Shown here: positions 46,901 to 56,319 of the stretch, one piece after another
Layout: the number at the start of each line of letters is the position of its first letter
How positions within the stretch are numbered: the first letter of the stretch is position 1
Assembly: GCA_017163975.1 (NCBI GenBank)
Contig: JAFFSR010000347.1
Coordinates: 8,952,001 to 9,016,000, forward strand
Length of the DNA stretch: 64,000 nt
Direction of reading: 5' to 3'
DNA from: Anastatus disparis
Taxonomy: Eukaryota > Arthropoda > Insecta > Hymenoptera > Eupelmidae
The notes under the pieces: generated by a model
Seen by the model: only the letters and a program-made list of their open reading frames with translations
Database searches by the model: none
Told to the model about the DNA's origin: nothing
Position numbers and translations under genes: made by a program

Positions 46901-47564
46901 ATTTTCAGTAAGATTTAGACAACATTTTGATGGAATATTGCATCGAACTTTCTATGAAAGATTACAGCAAGCTTTCTGCAAGATTTTAGAAACATTTTAT
47001 AAAATATTGCAGAAACCTTCCGAGGTGCAGCGAGGTTTCTGCAGATTCTAAAATATTTCATAAATATGCAGAAACCCACGAGGTTAGGAGCCAGCGATTG
47101 GAGAACTTTCAGAAAGCAGAAACCCATAAAGAAAGAGGTTTCTGCAAGATTTTAGAAACATTTTATGAAATATTGCAAGAAACCTTTCATGAAAGGTTTC
47201 AGTGAGGTTCCTAGCAAGATTTGGGGAATATTTTACGAAATATTGCAAGATACCTTTTATGAAAGGTTTCAACGAGGTTTCCAGCAAAATTTGATGAATA
47301 TTTTATGAAATATTACGGGGTATCTTTTGTTAAAAGTTGCAGTAAGATTTCTGTAAGGTTTTTGACAAGATTTCTAAGATATCACAAAAAATATTGCTAT
47401 GTACATTTCGCCAATGGTTATTATCATTTTTTTAGGCAATCTTTATAAAATATTCCAGAAAAGCGTTTCACAAAAAGTATCAACAAAGTTTCATGAATAA
47501 TTTCAAAATGAAATTGCAGCAAACCTTTCATAAACAGTTTCAGCAATAATTTTTATAAAAGATT

Positions 47565-47950
47565 CTAAGAGCAGTCCAGATTCGCTGTTCTTGCCTTATA
47601 TTTGGTTTCCTGTTATTTACTCAAGTATTTATTGCTGTAGTTGTATTGTAAACGGGAAGTTAAGCGCAATAAGTATTCTATTATTATAAATATTTATGCG
47701 TAGGGTAAAAAAATCCATCGAATTGTTATTGAAAAAAGTAAAGAACGCATAAATATTAGAAACAAAACCTTTTATTTCAATATTCTCTACTTTTCTCAAA
47801 AACGATGCTGAGGAATTTTTTCTTCTTGTACAAAAATATTGATAATAATACTATTGCGCTCAACTAGTAATTTATACATACAACGATTGATACTTAAGGA
47901 AATAAGAAAAACTTTATCATTCAAGGATAGAAAATCCTGCCTACTATTAA
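47565..47950. mobile_element. TTAA MITE family C, copy 3, diverged, nested in copy 3 of the CCCACACAGC family
   Basis: Starts CTAAGAGCAGTCCAGATTCG and ends near CCTGCCTACTATTAA. The body follows family C (TTATTTACTCAAGTATTTAT, AGCGCAATAAGTATT, TTTTCTCAAAAACGATG) but is more diverged than copies 1 and 4. It interrupts the GCAGCAA-type repeat words of the surrounding element. Confidence 0.75.
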
Positions 47951-48499
47951 ATATTACTGCAGCAAGCTTTTGGTAAGATTTAAGAAATATTTTACAAAAT
48001 ATTGCAGGAAACTATACGGAAAGGTATGAGCGTTGTTCGCGGCAAAATTTGGGAAAAATTTCATGAATTATTACGAGAAACCTTTCATGAAAGATTGCTG
48101 CAAGGTTTGTTTGAAATGTTGCTGCGAGGTTTTCATGAGAGGTTGCTGCGAGGTTTTTAGAAATATTTCAACCGGGTTCTAGCGCGGACATATGAATGTT
48201 GCTGCAATATCTCATAAAAGGTTGCTACGAGTTTTTCTGCAAGGTTACGGCGAGATTTTCTAAAAAATTGCTGTGTGGTTGCTTGAAATGTTTTTGCTAT
48301 TTTTCCCGCAAGATTCCTGTGAGGTTTCTTGAAATGTTTCTGTTACATTTCCTGAAAGATTGCTGCGAGGTTTCTCTGCAAGGTTGCGGCGAGGTGTTCT
48401 AAAAGGTTGCTGCAATCTTTCATGAAAGGTTGCTGCGAAGTTTCGAAACTTTCATGAAACCTTGCAGCAACCTTGCAGCAATCTTTCATGCTGTGTGGG

Positions 48500-50027
48500 T
48501 GGAGGTCAATTGTACCGCTATGTACTGGACAGGTTCACTGAAGCAAAAATGGGAGATGATGACGCACGGAAACTCGTCGTTCCCAGTGAAAACCGAGCAG
48601 AAGTATTGCATGAATGTCACGACGAGCCGACACCTGGCCACTTAGGTCGTGATAAAACAATAGCTTGCGTAAAGCAATATTATTACTGGCCATATATAGA
48701 GAAGACAGTGGCACAGTACGTTAAGAGTTGCGAGATCTGCCAGCAGTGTAAGGTAGAACAAAAATTACCTACAGGCTTGATGGGCAGAAGAGAAATCACA
48801 GGCCCATGGAAGGTCGTTGTGGGTGGCATAACAGGTCCTTTTCCAAGGAGTAAACATGGTTACGAATATGCCTTAATTTTTGAAGACGTATTTACCAAAT
48901 GGGTGGAGTGCATACCATTTAGAAAAGCGAATGCACCTACGATCTTAAAAGCACTGAAAGAAAGGATTATTCTAAGGTTTGGTGCGTCTGAGATTTTCTT
49001 ATCTGATAATGGATCAGAGTTCAGGAATCGCATGGTAGATAAATATCTAAATGAAACTGGTATTTGTCATAATAGTACTCCGACGTACCACCCACAGGCC
49101 AATCCGGTAGAAAGGATAAACCGGACAGTTAAAACAATGATTATTGCATTTATTAATGAAAATCATCGCTCATAGGACGAAAAGTTACCAGAGATTATAT
49201 TTGTATATAACACTGCAAAGCAGAGTACAACAGGTGCAAGTCCTGCATTGTTAAACTATGGTAGGCAGCCAGTACCTCCGAACTCGCTGAAAAGAAAAGA
49301 GGACAAATCTACTCAAGAGAATGAGCGGTTACAAGAAGTAACGAACTGGCAAAGGCGTGTAAGCAAATTACCTTTGCTACACGAACAGGTGGTAGATCGT
49401 GCACAGTCTGCGCAACAAAAGCAGGCTGATTTATATGATATTCGTCGAAGAGAAGTAGAATATGACATTGGAGACTTAGTATGGAAAAGGAATAAAATAC
49501 TCTCTTTGGCTGCTCAGGCTATTGCAAGTAAGCTCGCACCTAAGTTTGTAGGCCCGTATGTGATCACAGCGAAATGTGGCTCTAACACATACAGACTGAT
49601 AGATCAAGATAGTAATGCTTACGGCCCTGTTCACGTAGAGCAATTAAAACCATACATAGCAAGACAAGGAGAAGAAACACCATCTCAACCACCGTTGGAC
49701 CAAACACGCGCGAATGAGACGATGAGCGATCTGTCTCTTCCGAGCGATGCGACTCCGTGTGCCAACGGAGGATCGGGCTCAGGTTGCGTGCGACCGCCTG
49801 CGAGCGGTGATACTCCCCAATTCGAAAAACCGAATAGGAAGCGAGGTCGTCCGCGTAAAACAGCCATCGTTGTAACACGAACAGTAATGCATATGTGTCA
49901 AGCTGAGCCCGAACCGATCAGGCGTAGGCGTGGTAGGCCAAAAAGTTCTACAAATGTAAAGCATAGCGAAAACGTAACCGACTTTTCACCGAGGAAAACG
50001 CGTGCGCAACGAATGAATACACAGTGA
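48500..50027 (+). pseudogene. Ty3/gypsy pol: integrase and C-terminal domain
   Basis: A zinc-binding region (HECHDEPTPGHLG ... SCEICQQCK) is followed by the catalytic core. In the first catalytic block the residue before ITGPFPRS is Gly where Asp is expected; the second (LSDNGSEF) and third (PQANPVERINRT) acidic positions are present. One in-frame TAG lies at 49173-49175. The C-terminal part has the usual YDIGDLVWKRN, KFVGPYVI and GPVHVEQLKPY blocks. The tail carries two AT-hook-like cores (RKRGRPRK near 49840, RRRGRPKS near 49925). No envelope gene follows; the frame ends at 50027, shortly before the polypurine tract. Confidence 0.85.
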
Positions 50028-50120
50028 TAAAATAACAAACGCATTAAACTTGCTCAAAGCTTTAACGGCACATCTTCCGCGCGCTAAACAGAGCAGCAGA
50101 ACCCGGTTACGCTGCGTCTG

Positions 50121-50129
50121 GCGGAGTGG
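50121..50129 (+). promoter_or_regulatory. Polypurine tract
   Basis: GCGGAGTGG lies directly before the TG of the 3' LTR. A purine-rich stretch in this position is the plus-strand primer site of LTR retrotransposons. It is short and has a C and T within it. Confidence 0.5.
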
Positions 50130-51152
50130 TGTCACGGTATTCTACCGTGTTCGAATCTTGCGCACTTAGGTAAAATTAAATGACACGCGCTCAGTCATAT
50201 ACCTTGTATAAGTTACGTCAAGAAGCACGTAACTTGATGAGCAGCGCGCGCGCGAGAAGCAAGAAAGCCACGAGGCGAGACAGAACATTTCCGGCTGTTC
50301 ATAAGTGCACACATTGGCTTATACATATTGCTGCCCTGTGCGGGAGCCATTGTTTAGAGGCCTTCAAGCACGCATCATCGCCATATCTTTCGGCTTTTAT
50401 TTAAGTCTTAACTTAATAAACGCGTTGGTGTAGTGTCGCATATAGTTTTGGATAAAAGGATAAAGGAAGATCGTTGCTAGAAGATCGTCATCATCTCCTG
50501 GTTGTACGTGCTGGTTTTGGCTGCCTCCGAGGAGTCGCAGCGATCAGGAAATCGATCTTTTGCTTGGCTGTTCCCTTCGAGCCTCAGCGACCGGGTTGCA
50601 ACGTGCTGTCTATATCGTTGGCCAACGGCGGTATATCTCTGGCGTATGTATTGCTGTTATCATAGAAGCTTCTACGCATATTTGTAAGTTTATCTTATTA
50701 TATCTACGTGGCTAGGATTTCTTTCCTCGAGGAAATCTTAGCGTAGAGAGTGCGCGCGTTCATTGTAATATCTTAGGATAATTTAGTTCGCGTCACGTCC
50801 CCCCCTTAGAATTATTATTATTATTAACTCTCATTCTTATTTTTTTATTTAAATTCATTTTATTGTATTTCTTTCTTTGCATAATTAATAAATTTACATT
50901 AAGTTTAAAGACCTGCATCCATTTTCTTACCCCGACGCCTCCGCGGTCCTTATTTTTGATATCATATAATATATACATTGTCAATATACGTTTGACTAAC
51001 TAGCACCATAGAATTTGCCGCGTAATATATATATGATTATTCTCTTACGAGTTGTCGGCAACTCTATCTATATAAAATATTTCGACTTAGCTAAATTCTA
51101 CATTAAATTAAAAGCTATTTCTTTTTTTGTAACGGGCAAAATAACCGTTTCA
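50130..51152 (+). repeat. Ty3/gypsy LTR, 3' copy
   Basis: TGTCACGGTATTC to AACCGTTTCA, aligning with 27731-28836. It contains AATAAA at about 50414, a candidate poly(A) signal missing in the 5' copy. It lacks the 118 bp GA-rich block of the 5' copy and has a 30-bp block near 50752 that the 5' copy lacks. Followed by TTAC. Confidence 0.85.
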
Positions 51153-51163
51153 TTACATATAAT

Positions 51164-51860
51164 AGATCTCTGGTTGCATATATTGAAGAAATTTCCGGAG
51201 AACAAACTTTTATTAACAAACAAAAACAAACTGATTTCAGGATTTTGAAATTTATAATAAATGATTCTGAAGGATTCAGAATTTAATGCAATATTTATGA
51301 TGAAAATATTGAAAAATTCAAAAAAAATCTAAAATCAAACGAAGTAAATTTTTACAATATACAATATTATTAATTACCACATAATATTAAACATTTTTTA
51401 ATATTTTAGAAAATATTATTAGAGAATGTTAATGTTTTAAAAGCAAAAGGATACAATAAGGAAATAATATATATGATTTAACATCAAAATATTATTCGAA
51501 TATTATTTATTTAGGCGGATACAACATATTGAAAAATAACAAACCAATTAAAATAAATTTTGAAGAAATAAAATTAAGACCTGGATTAATAATTAAATAT
51601 TATTGAAAAGAAATATAATAATATAAATAATTTTTTATTTTTCAGAAATACAAGGGTATTTAAAAAATTCTTTTGCACGAAAAAAAATTAATCAGAATAC
51701 ATCGGAACAATAACAAATGGACAATATAAATTAGACATTTTATTAAATAAATTAGAAAATAAATATGAGAATTGGGAAAGAGGAACAAAACTAGAAATTA
51801 TTGGAGAAATAGAAGAAAATAGTAAAAACAATTATAATAATATATTATATGCATATACAC
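51164..51860 (+). pseudogene. Decayed coding DNA, possibly OB-fold (RPA-like)
   Basis: Three stretches read as protein in shifting frames. The first (51164-51370, one TAA inside) includes DFRILKFIINDSEGFRI and NIYDENIEKF, the pattern of an OB-fold strand-and-loop as in replication protein A-type ssDNA-binding domains. The second (about 51465-51605) includes YYSNIIYLGGYN and EEIKLRPGLIIKYY. The third (about 51690-51850) includes GQYKLDILLNKLE and WERGTKLEIIGEI. Before the gypsy insertion this DNA was continuous with the zinc-finger remnant at 27222. RPA-like proteins are known from some Helitrons; linking this to the Helitron-like end at 57311 is speculation. Confidence 0.35.
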
Positions 51861-51887
51861 TTATGAAAATATTCATGTATATTTATA

Positions 51888-51943
<56 letters not shown>

Positions 51944-51967
51944 AAAATCTTATAGATATTACATATA
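51861..51967. repeat. (TA)n and (ATGT)n microsatellite
   Basis: ATATATGTATATATACATAT followed by about 45 bp of pure TA. Simple sequence at the 3' side of the LINE insertion. Confidence 0.8.
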
Positions 51968-52117
51968 TTTTATTTTATTTTATTTTATTAACGGGAATAA
52001 ATCTCTTTTAAATAGTTATACATATTTAGTGTGCACATAGTACATCGCATACAATATTAAATACAATGAAATTTTCACAACTTATAATGTAAAGAGAAAA
52101 ACAAATAAATAAATTTC

Positions 52118-55033
52118 TTAGTAAACTATAGATCTTATATTATTTTTAAACAAGGAAATGGAATTACTTTCAAAATTACAAAATTGTGAGTAGTTGTTTG
52201 CTAAGCCACATAGTCTATTCAATATAAAGAATTTATTAACTGACAAATTAAGTATATTAATATAAAAAATAATATTATTAGTATTTCTCACATTCACTAA
52301 TGGCTTATAGGAGTTTAGATTATTTAATAGCGAATCGCAATTAATGTGACTATTAATTAGTTTATATAAAAATAATAAGTCAGCATGTATTCTTGAATTT
52401 TCCAATGATGATAATCCAGTGCTTTCTCTAATAACAGTATAATTATGGTCAAATCGTTCCATTCCATTGCCAATTTTGAAAGATAAAAAACGTAGGAAAC
52501 TGTTTTGAACTTTTTCCAAATCATAAATTTGTCTCTGTTTAGACGGCGTCCATATAATTGATCCATACATAAGAATTGATTTAACATGCATATTATAGAG
52601 TGTAATGCATGTTTTAGGATTAGTAAAATCAATGCATTTTCTTTTAATTAAAAATAGCATCCTTTTAGCCTTATTAATGACTGTTTCAATATGCATGTCA
52701 AATGATAAATTACTCTGAAATGTAACTCCAAGATCCTTAATAGATTTAACATTATCAAGTTTTGTTCCACTCAAATAAAAATCACAGTCGTATATCTTAG
52801 AGATAGAGAAAGCCAAGGCTTTACATTTACTAACATTAAATTTTAGACCATTTCTAGTCATCCATTCTTCAATCCTATTGAGATCACTTTGTAATTTTAA
52901 TAAGCCTTCAGTATTCAATACTTCAGAATAAATCTTCATATCATCAACGTAAAGTAGTACCTTAGAAGATTGTATCACAGTTATGATATCATTAATAAAA
53001 ATAATGAATAAAAGGGAAGATAATTTAGAACCCTGTGGAACACCAGAGAGAATCTTAATAATAATTGACTTGAAAGAGCCAATTTTAACAATTTGCTTCC
53101 TATCAAGAAGGTATGACCTAAACCAATCCAACAACTTTCCACGTACACCATATTTATCCAATTTATGAAGAAGCAACTCATGATTAACTTTATCAAAAGC
53201 TTTCGTTAAATCAGTGTATATAGTCTGAACATATGCTTTGTTATTCAGAGCCAAAGAGGTGTCATAGTTAAAGGATGCAAGGTTGGTGATAACCGATCTG
53301 CCTTTAATGCTGCCATGTTGTTGTTCAATAATAAATTCTTGCAAATGGTTATATATCACATTGTAAATAACATTGTCAAATATTTTGGCAAAGACGTTAA
53401 TAATTGAGATTGGCCTATGGTTACCCACATCAGATATGTTTCCTGCTTTATAAACAGGAATAATATAGGATTCCTTCCATGCATCAGGATAAATGCCTTT
53501 TCTCAAAGAGAGGTTAATTATATGCAAAAATGGAACTGATATCGCAGAGCAACAATGTTTAACGAACTTGGGGTTAACTAAATCTGGACCAGCAGAGCAA
53601 TCAACTTTAATATTCTTAATAGCTATTTTGATATCCTCTTCAGTAATTTGTACACAATTTAATAATCTATCAGTCACTCCAATATCAGAGGCACTATCTA
53701 GGTTAGAATTTTCATATACTTTTCCAAAGCGCGTAGCAAAAGCATTAGCAATACTCGGTCCATCAACAAAGGACTCACCCTCGTATGTCATTTCTGCAGG
53801 AATTTCTTTTTTATTAGAGTAACCAGCTGATTTCCAAAAATTTCTTGGATTATTACATAATTCATCTTCAATACTTCTTGTATAACTTCTATAATTAAGT
53901 CTAACTAATCTTTTACAAATAGCCCTCCACCTTTTATATTCAGTAATTAAATCAATATTCTTAGTGGGGCATAGTTTCATTCTTTTATGAAGAATCTTCT
54001 TATATTTAATGGCATTAATAAGATCTTGTGAGAACCATTTAGGATAAGAACAATTGTAATTAGATGTAAACTTCATTGTTGGTGTGTGTTTCTTTATAAC
54101 ATTATTAATAGTGCAATAAAAATTATTAATAAACTCGTTTAGATCAGGTATGTCTGTGGCTAAAGCATTCCAATTAATTTTTGACAGATCATTATTTACT
54201 AAATCTAAGTTAGTTTTACTGTAGTTATATTTATAAAGTTCACATTGAAGATTGTTGACGTTTTGTACTGGTATATATAATTCACTAGCACCATGGAATT
54301 CATCAATCTTTGATAGTGGGTCACTAGCGAGAGTACATGTACTATTGTCAGATGACACAAATATGAGATCTAAGGTATTACCAGACTTATTTTCATATGT
54401 ATTTAATTGCTTAGTATGAAACATGTTAGTGAAAGAACATAGGTTCTTAGCTATATCTCTCTTCATTAATGAATCATTATGACCAGATAAGTAAATAAGA
54501 TCTTCAGTATCATCAAACATCCATGTATATCCTGGAAGATTAAAATCACCAAGAATACATATATCAGTAAATTTATCACTTTTATGAATATCCTCAATAA
54601 TTCTATTATGCTCGTCAAAATGAATATTATTAGAAATAGGTGCAAAGTATGATAGGCTAATGAGAAATCGTCTAGTTCCACTTGTTATAGACACACAAAG
54701 TTGTTCATAACCTTTATCATAGTGATGAAGGAGGTTAGAAGTAAGGAGTTTATTAACCAGAAAAACAACACCATCTCCTCTATTTTTGCCAGAAAAAGCA
54801 TGATTACGGTCGCATCTAAAAATTATATAGTTATCAAGATGAAGTAGCTGATTATCAACAGTTTGGTCAAGCCAAGTTTCAGATAAGGCGATGACATCAT
54901 AATTAATAGTGGCTGTTGTAATATTGAAACATAATTGATCTAATTTAAATTTACTTTTTACACCTCTGATATTCTGATAGTATATACATAGCTTTTTAAA
55001 ATCACAGACTCGAGCATCATTAGTATTACTGTT
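52118..55033 (-). CDS. LINE ORF2: apurinic-type endonuclease and reverse transcriptase
   Basis: Open for 971 codons from the codon after the ORF1 stop to TAA at 52118. There is no obvious ATG at its beginning; the first domain residues (YYQNIRGVKSK, about codon 19) come very early, so translation must enter from ORF1 or from a non-ATG start. Endonuclease landmarks: ALSETWLD, FRCDRN, GDGVVFLVN, ILGDFNLPG and SGNTLDLIFVSS; the usual final SDH motif is not seen (HGASELYIPV stands there). RT landmarks: ESYIIPVYKAGN, NHRPISII, QHGSIKGRS, TDLTKAFDKVNH, LSGVPQGSKLS and LLYVDDMKIY (YVDD where YADD is common). It nicks DNA and copies the element RNA at the target. Confidence 0.9.
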   Translation of the reverse strand, partial: NSNTNDARVCDFKKLCIYYQNIRGVKSKFKLDQLCFNITTATINYDVIALSETWLDQTVDNQLLHLDNYIIFRCDRNHAFSGKNRGDGVVFLVNKLLTSNLLHHYDKGYEQLCVSITSGTRRFLISLSYFAPISNNIHFDEHNRIIEDIHKSDKFTDICILGDFNLPGYTWMFDDTEDLIYLSGHNDSLMKRDIAKNLCSFTNMFHTKQLNTYENKSGNTLDLIFVSSDNSTCTLASDPLSKIDEFHGASELYIPVQNVNNLQCELYKYNYSKTNLDLVNNDLSKINWNALATDIPDLNEFINNFYCTINNVIKKHTPTMKFTSNYNCSYPKWFSQDLINAIKYKKILHKRMKLCPTKNIDLITEYKRWRAICKRLVRLNYRSYTRSIEDELCNNPRNFWKSAGYSNKKEIPAEMTYEGESFVDGPSIANAFATRFGKVYENSNLDSASDIGVTDRLLNCVQITEEDIKIAIKNIKVDCSAGPDLVNPKFVKHCCSAISVPFLHIINLSLRKGIYPDAWKESYIIPVYKAGNISDVGNHRPISIINVFAKIFDNVIYNVIYNHLQEFIIEQQHGSIKGRSVITNLASFNYDTSLALNNKAYVQTIYTDLTKAFDKVNHELLLHKLDKYGVRGKLLDWFRSYLLDRKQIVKIGSFKSIIIKILSGVPQGSKLSSLLFIIFINDIITVIQSSKVLLYVDDMKIYSEVLNTEGLLKLQSDLNRIEEWMTRNGLKFNVSKCKALAFSISKIYDCDFYLSGTKLDNVKSIKDLGVTFQSNLSFDMHIETVINKAKRMLFLIKRKCIDFTNPKTCITLYNMHVKSILMYGSIIWTPSKQRQIYDLEKVQNSFLRFLSFKIGNGMERFDHNYTVIRESTGLSSLENSRIHADLLFLYKLINSHINCDSLLNNLNSYKPLVNVRNTNNIIFYINILNLSVNKFFILNRLCGLANNYSQFCNFESNSISLFKNNIRSIVY

Positions 55034-55834
55034 TCATGATAATATGTTGTTAGAATCGTTGTGGATATTTTGTCTAGGATGTGATCCATCACCATCCACC
55101 TTCACAACAGTTGGTACACCTTTAACATGCTTAATTTTTAAATTGATTTCACCATTGTCAAGTCTTTTGCTTAATTCTTGTTTAACAATCTTGTAGAGTT
55201 TGTTTTGGTTAGGTGTGTTATCATTGTTAATATGGATATCATAACCTGCTTTTTGAGAAATAGATCTCGAGTTTTTTAGAATCCATGCCACATATAAACT
55301 ATTTTCAAATATCACTTTTAGAGGTCGGTTTTTCCCTTTTTCAAATTTTCCACATCTAACAAACGTAAACTCATTAGCACTAAATGGTGCATCAGCAAAC
55401 ATATTTTTCAATGTGTTTAAGTCACCTGTTCTATTGTCATTATCTACTAATTGAAAAATCATGATGTTATTTTTCCTGTTCTCTCTATCCTTAATTTCAT
55501 AAATAATATTCTCTTGCAAAAGCAGAGCATTGTCTGAATTATCAAAATATTCCTTTATACTATCTTCAAGTATAGGAGCTACAGATTTTTTCATTTCTTC
55601 ACATATAAAAATTTTAAGATCTTCTTGCATCTTATCAAACCTTGCCTTTAAAATATTATTTAAGTTGTATGTAAAATCATAACATCTTCTAATTGCACCA
55701 TTCTGCATAATTCCTACTTTGTTACCACATGATGGATGGTATGGCATGTCACATTTTTTGCATAAAAGACTTTCAGCAGCTATATCTATATTACAATAGT
55801 AACAGGATACTTTATTCTGTGAGTGTGGCGCCAT
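55034..55834 (-). CDS. LINE ORF1: zinc-finger RNA-binding protein
   Basis: 266 codons from ATG at 55834 to TGA at 55034. The N-terminus has CYYC...CKKC...HPSC (residues 11-41), a PHD-like zinc-binding pattern known from CR1-type ORF1 proteins. The middle (about 60-110) is charged and helical, probably coiled coil. Then RENRKNNIMIFQLVDND and FTFVRCGKFEKGKNRPLKVIF (about 115-175) match the RRM-like nucleic-acid-binding region of many LINE ORF1 proteins. It would coat element RNA. The stop is directly followed in the same frame by ORF2. Confidence 0.85.
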   Translation of the reverse strand: MAPHSQNKVSCYYCNIDIAAESLLCKKCDMPYHPSCGNKVGIMQNGAIRRCYDFTYNLNNILKARFDKMQEDLKIFICEEMKKSVAPILEDSIKEYFDNSDNALLLQENIIYEIKDRENRKNNIMIFQLVDNDNRTGDLNTLKNMFADAPFSANEFTFVRCGKFEKGKNRPLKVIFENSLYVAWILKNSRSISQKAGYDIHINNDNTPNQNKLYKIVKQELSKRLDNGEINLKIKHVKGVPTVVKVDGDGSHPRQNIHNDSNNILS

Positions 55835-56319
55835 TTTAGGTTAGGAAACAATATTACTCAAAATCAAAAGAATCTTATACGTATCACACAAAACTAATAT
55901 TTTAAATTACTAGAAAATGTATAACTTAAAAGATGTGCTATATCAAAATTAGTTTCAGAATAATTATATAATAAAAACTGAATAATGTAGCAAGGTACGA
56001 TAGAAAACAATGTTGCGATGTTGACGCATGCGCACGCATATATATTAAAAGTAAAAAGATTGGAATTTATTAAAGTATTAAATGATACAACATGAAGTTA
56101 GAAGAACTTATATTAGCAAATGAAATAATTTTAAATAAGGTAAATTAAATAATTTAATATTTTTATTTCATTACATTAATAAATACAATATTCTCAATAT
56201 AAAATGATTATTTTTCAAGGTTACAGAAAAACAAATTGATGATAATTAAAATACAAAATATAAAATAATATTGATTTACTACAGAAAAAATTAATGTATA
56301 AGTTTTTTTTAACAACAAT
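55835..56319. other. LINE 5' region and flanking AT-rich DNA
   Basis: The first ~200 bp upstream of ORF1 is probably the LINE 5' UTR. At 56092 a short ATG frame (MKLEELILANEIILNK) ends in AAG-GTAAAT, an exon/donor-like junction on the plus strand, but 16 codons are too few to claim a gene. Confidence 0.4.

Larger units (their letters stand above)
45643..48499. mobile_element. CCCACACAGC-family element, copy 3, inside pol
   Basis: CCCACACAGCATG at the left (45643) and CATGCTGTGTGGG at the right (48499), with TG outside both ends. Removing the element and one TG makes the pol frame continuous from the post-RNase H linker into the integrase region, so both the boundaries and the 2-bp target duplication are supported by coding continuity. 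The interior holds a 69-70 bp tandem array and a nested TTAA MITE (47565-47950). Confidence 0.85.
27731..51152 (+). mobile_element. Probable single Ty3/gypsy retrotransposon, heavily interrupted
   Basis: A 5' LTR with primer-binding site and leader (27731-29500) and a gag-pol with 3' LTR (42395-51152) lie in the same orientation. The four bases before the 5' LTR (TTAC) equal the four bases after the 3' LTR, as expected for one insertion with a 4-bp target duplication. The gag-pol block has no 5' LTR of its own next to it, and the 27731 LTR has no coding region of its own. About 13 kb between them is palindromic elements and a DIRS-like remnant. Against this, the two LTRs differ by indels (about 120 bp present only in the 5' copy), so two insertions cannot be ruled out. 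Confidence 0.5.
51968..56030 (-). mobile_element. CR1-like non-LTR retrotransposon (LINE), nearly intact
   Basis: Minus strand. It contains ORF1 (55834-55034) with a PHD/zinc-finger-like N-terminus, ORF2 (55033-52118) with endonuclease and reverse transcriptase, a short 3' UTR, and a 3' tail of TAAAA repeats at about 51968-51990 as used by CR1/Jockey-type elements. No disabling mutation is seen apart from the TGA between the two ORFs, which share one frame. The 5' boundary is uncertain (between about 55850 and 56060). ORF layout and RT style suggest the CR1 group in the wide sense; a tree would be required to place it. Confidence 0.85.

Noticed and set aside
42395..51152. Envelope gene after pol (errantivirus-like)
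   Set aside because: The integrase frame ends at 50027, and only about 100 bp separate it from the 3' LTR, so there is no room for env.
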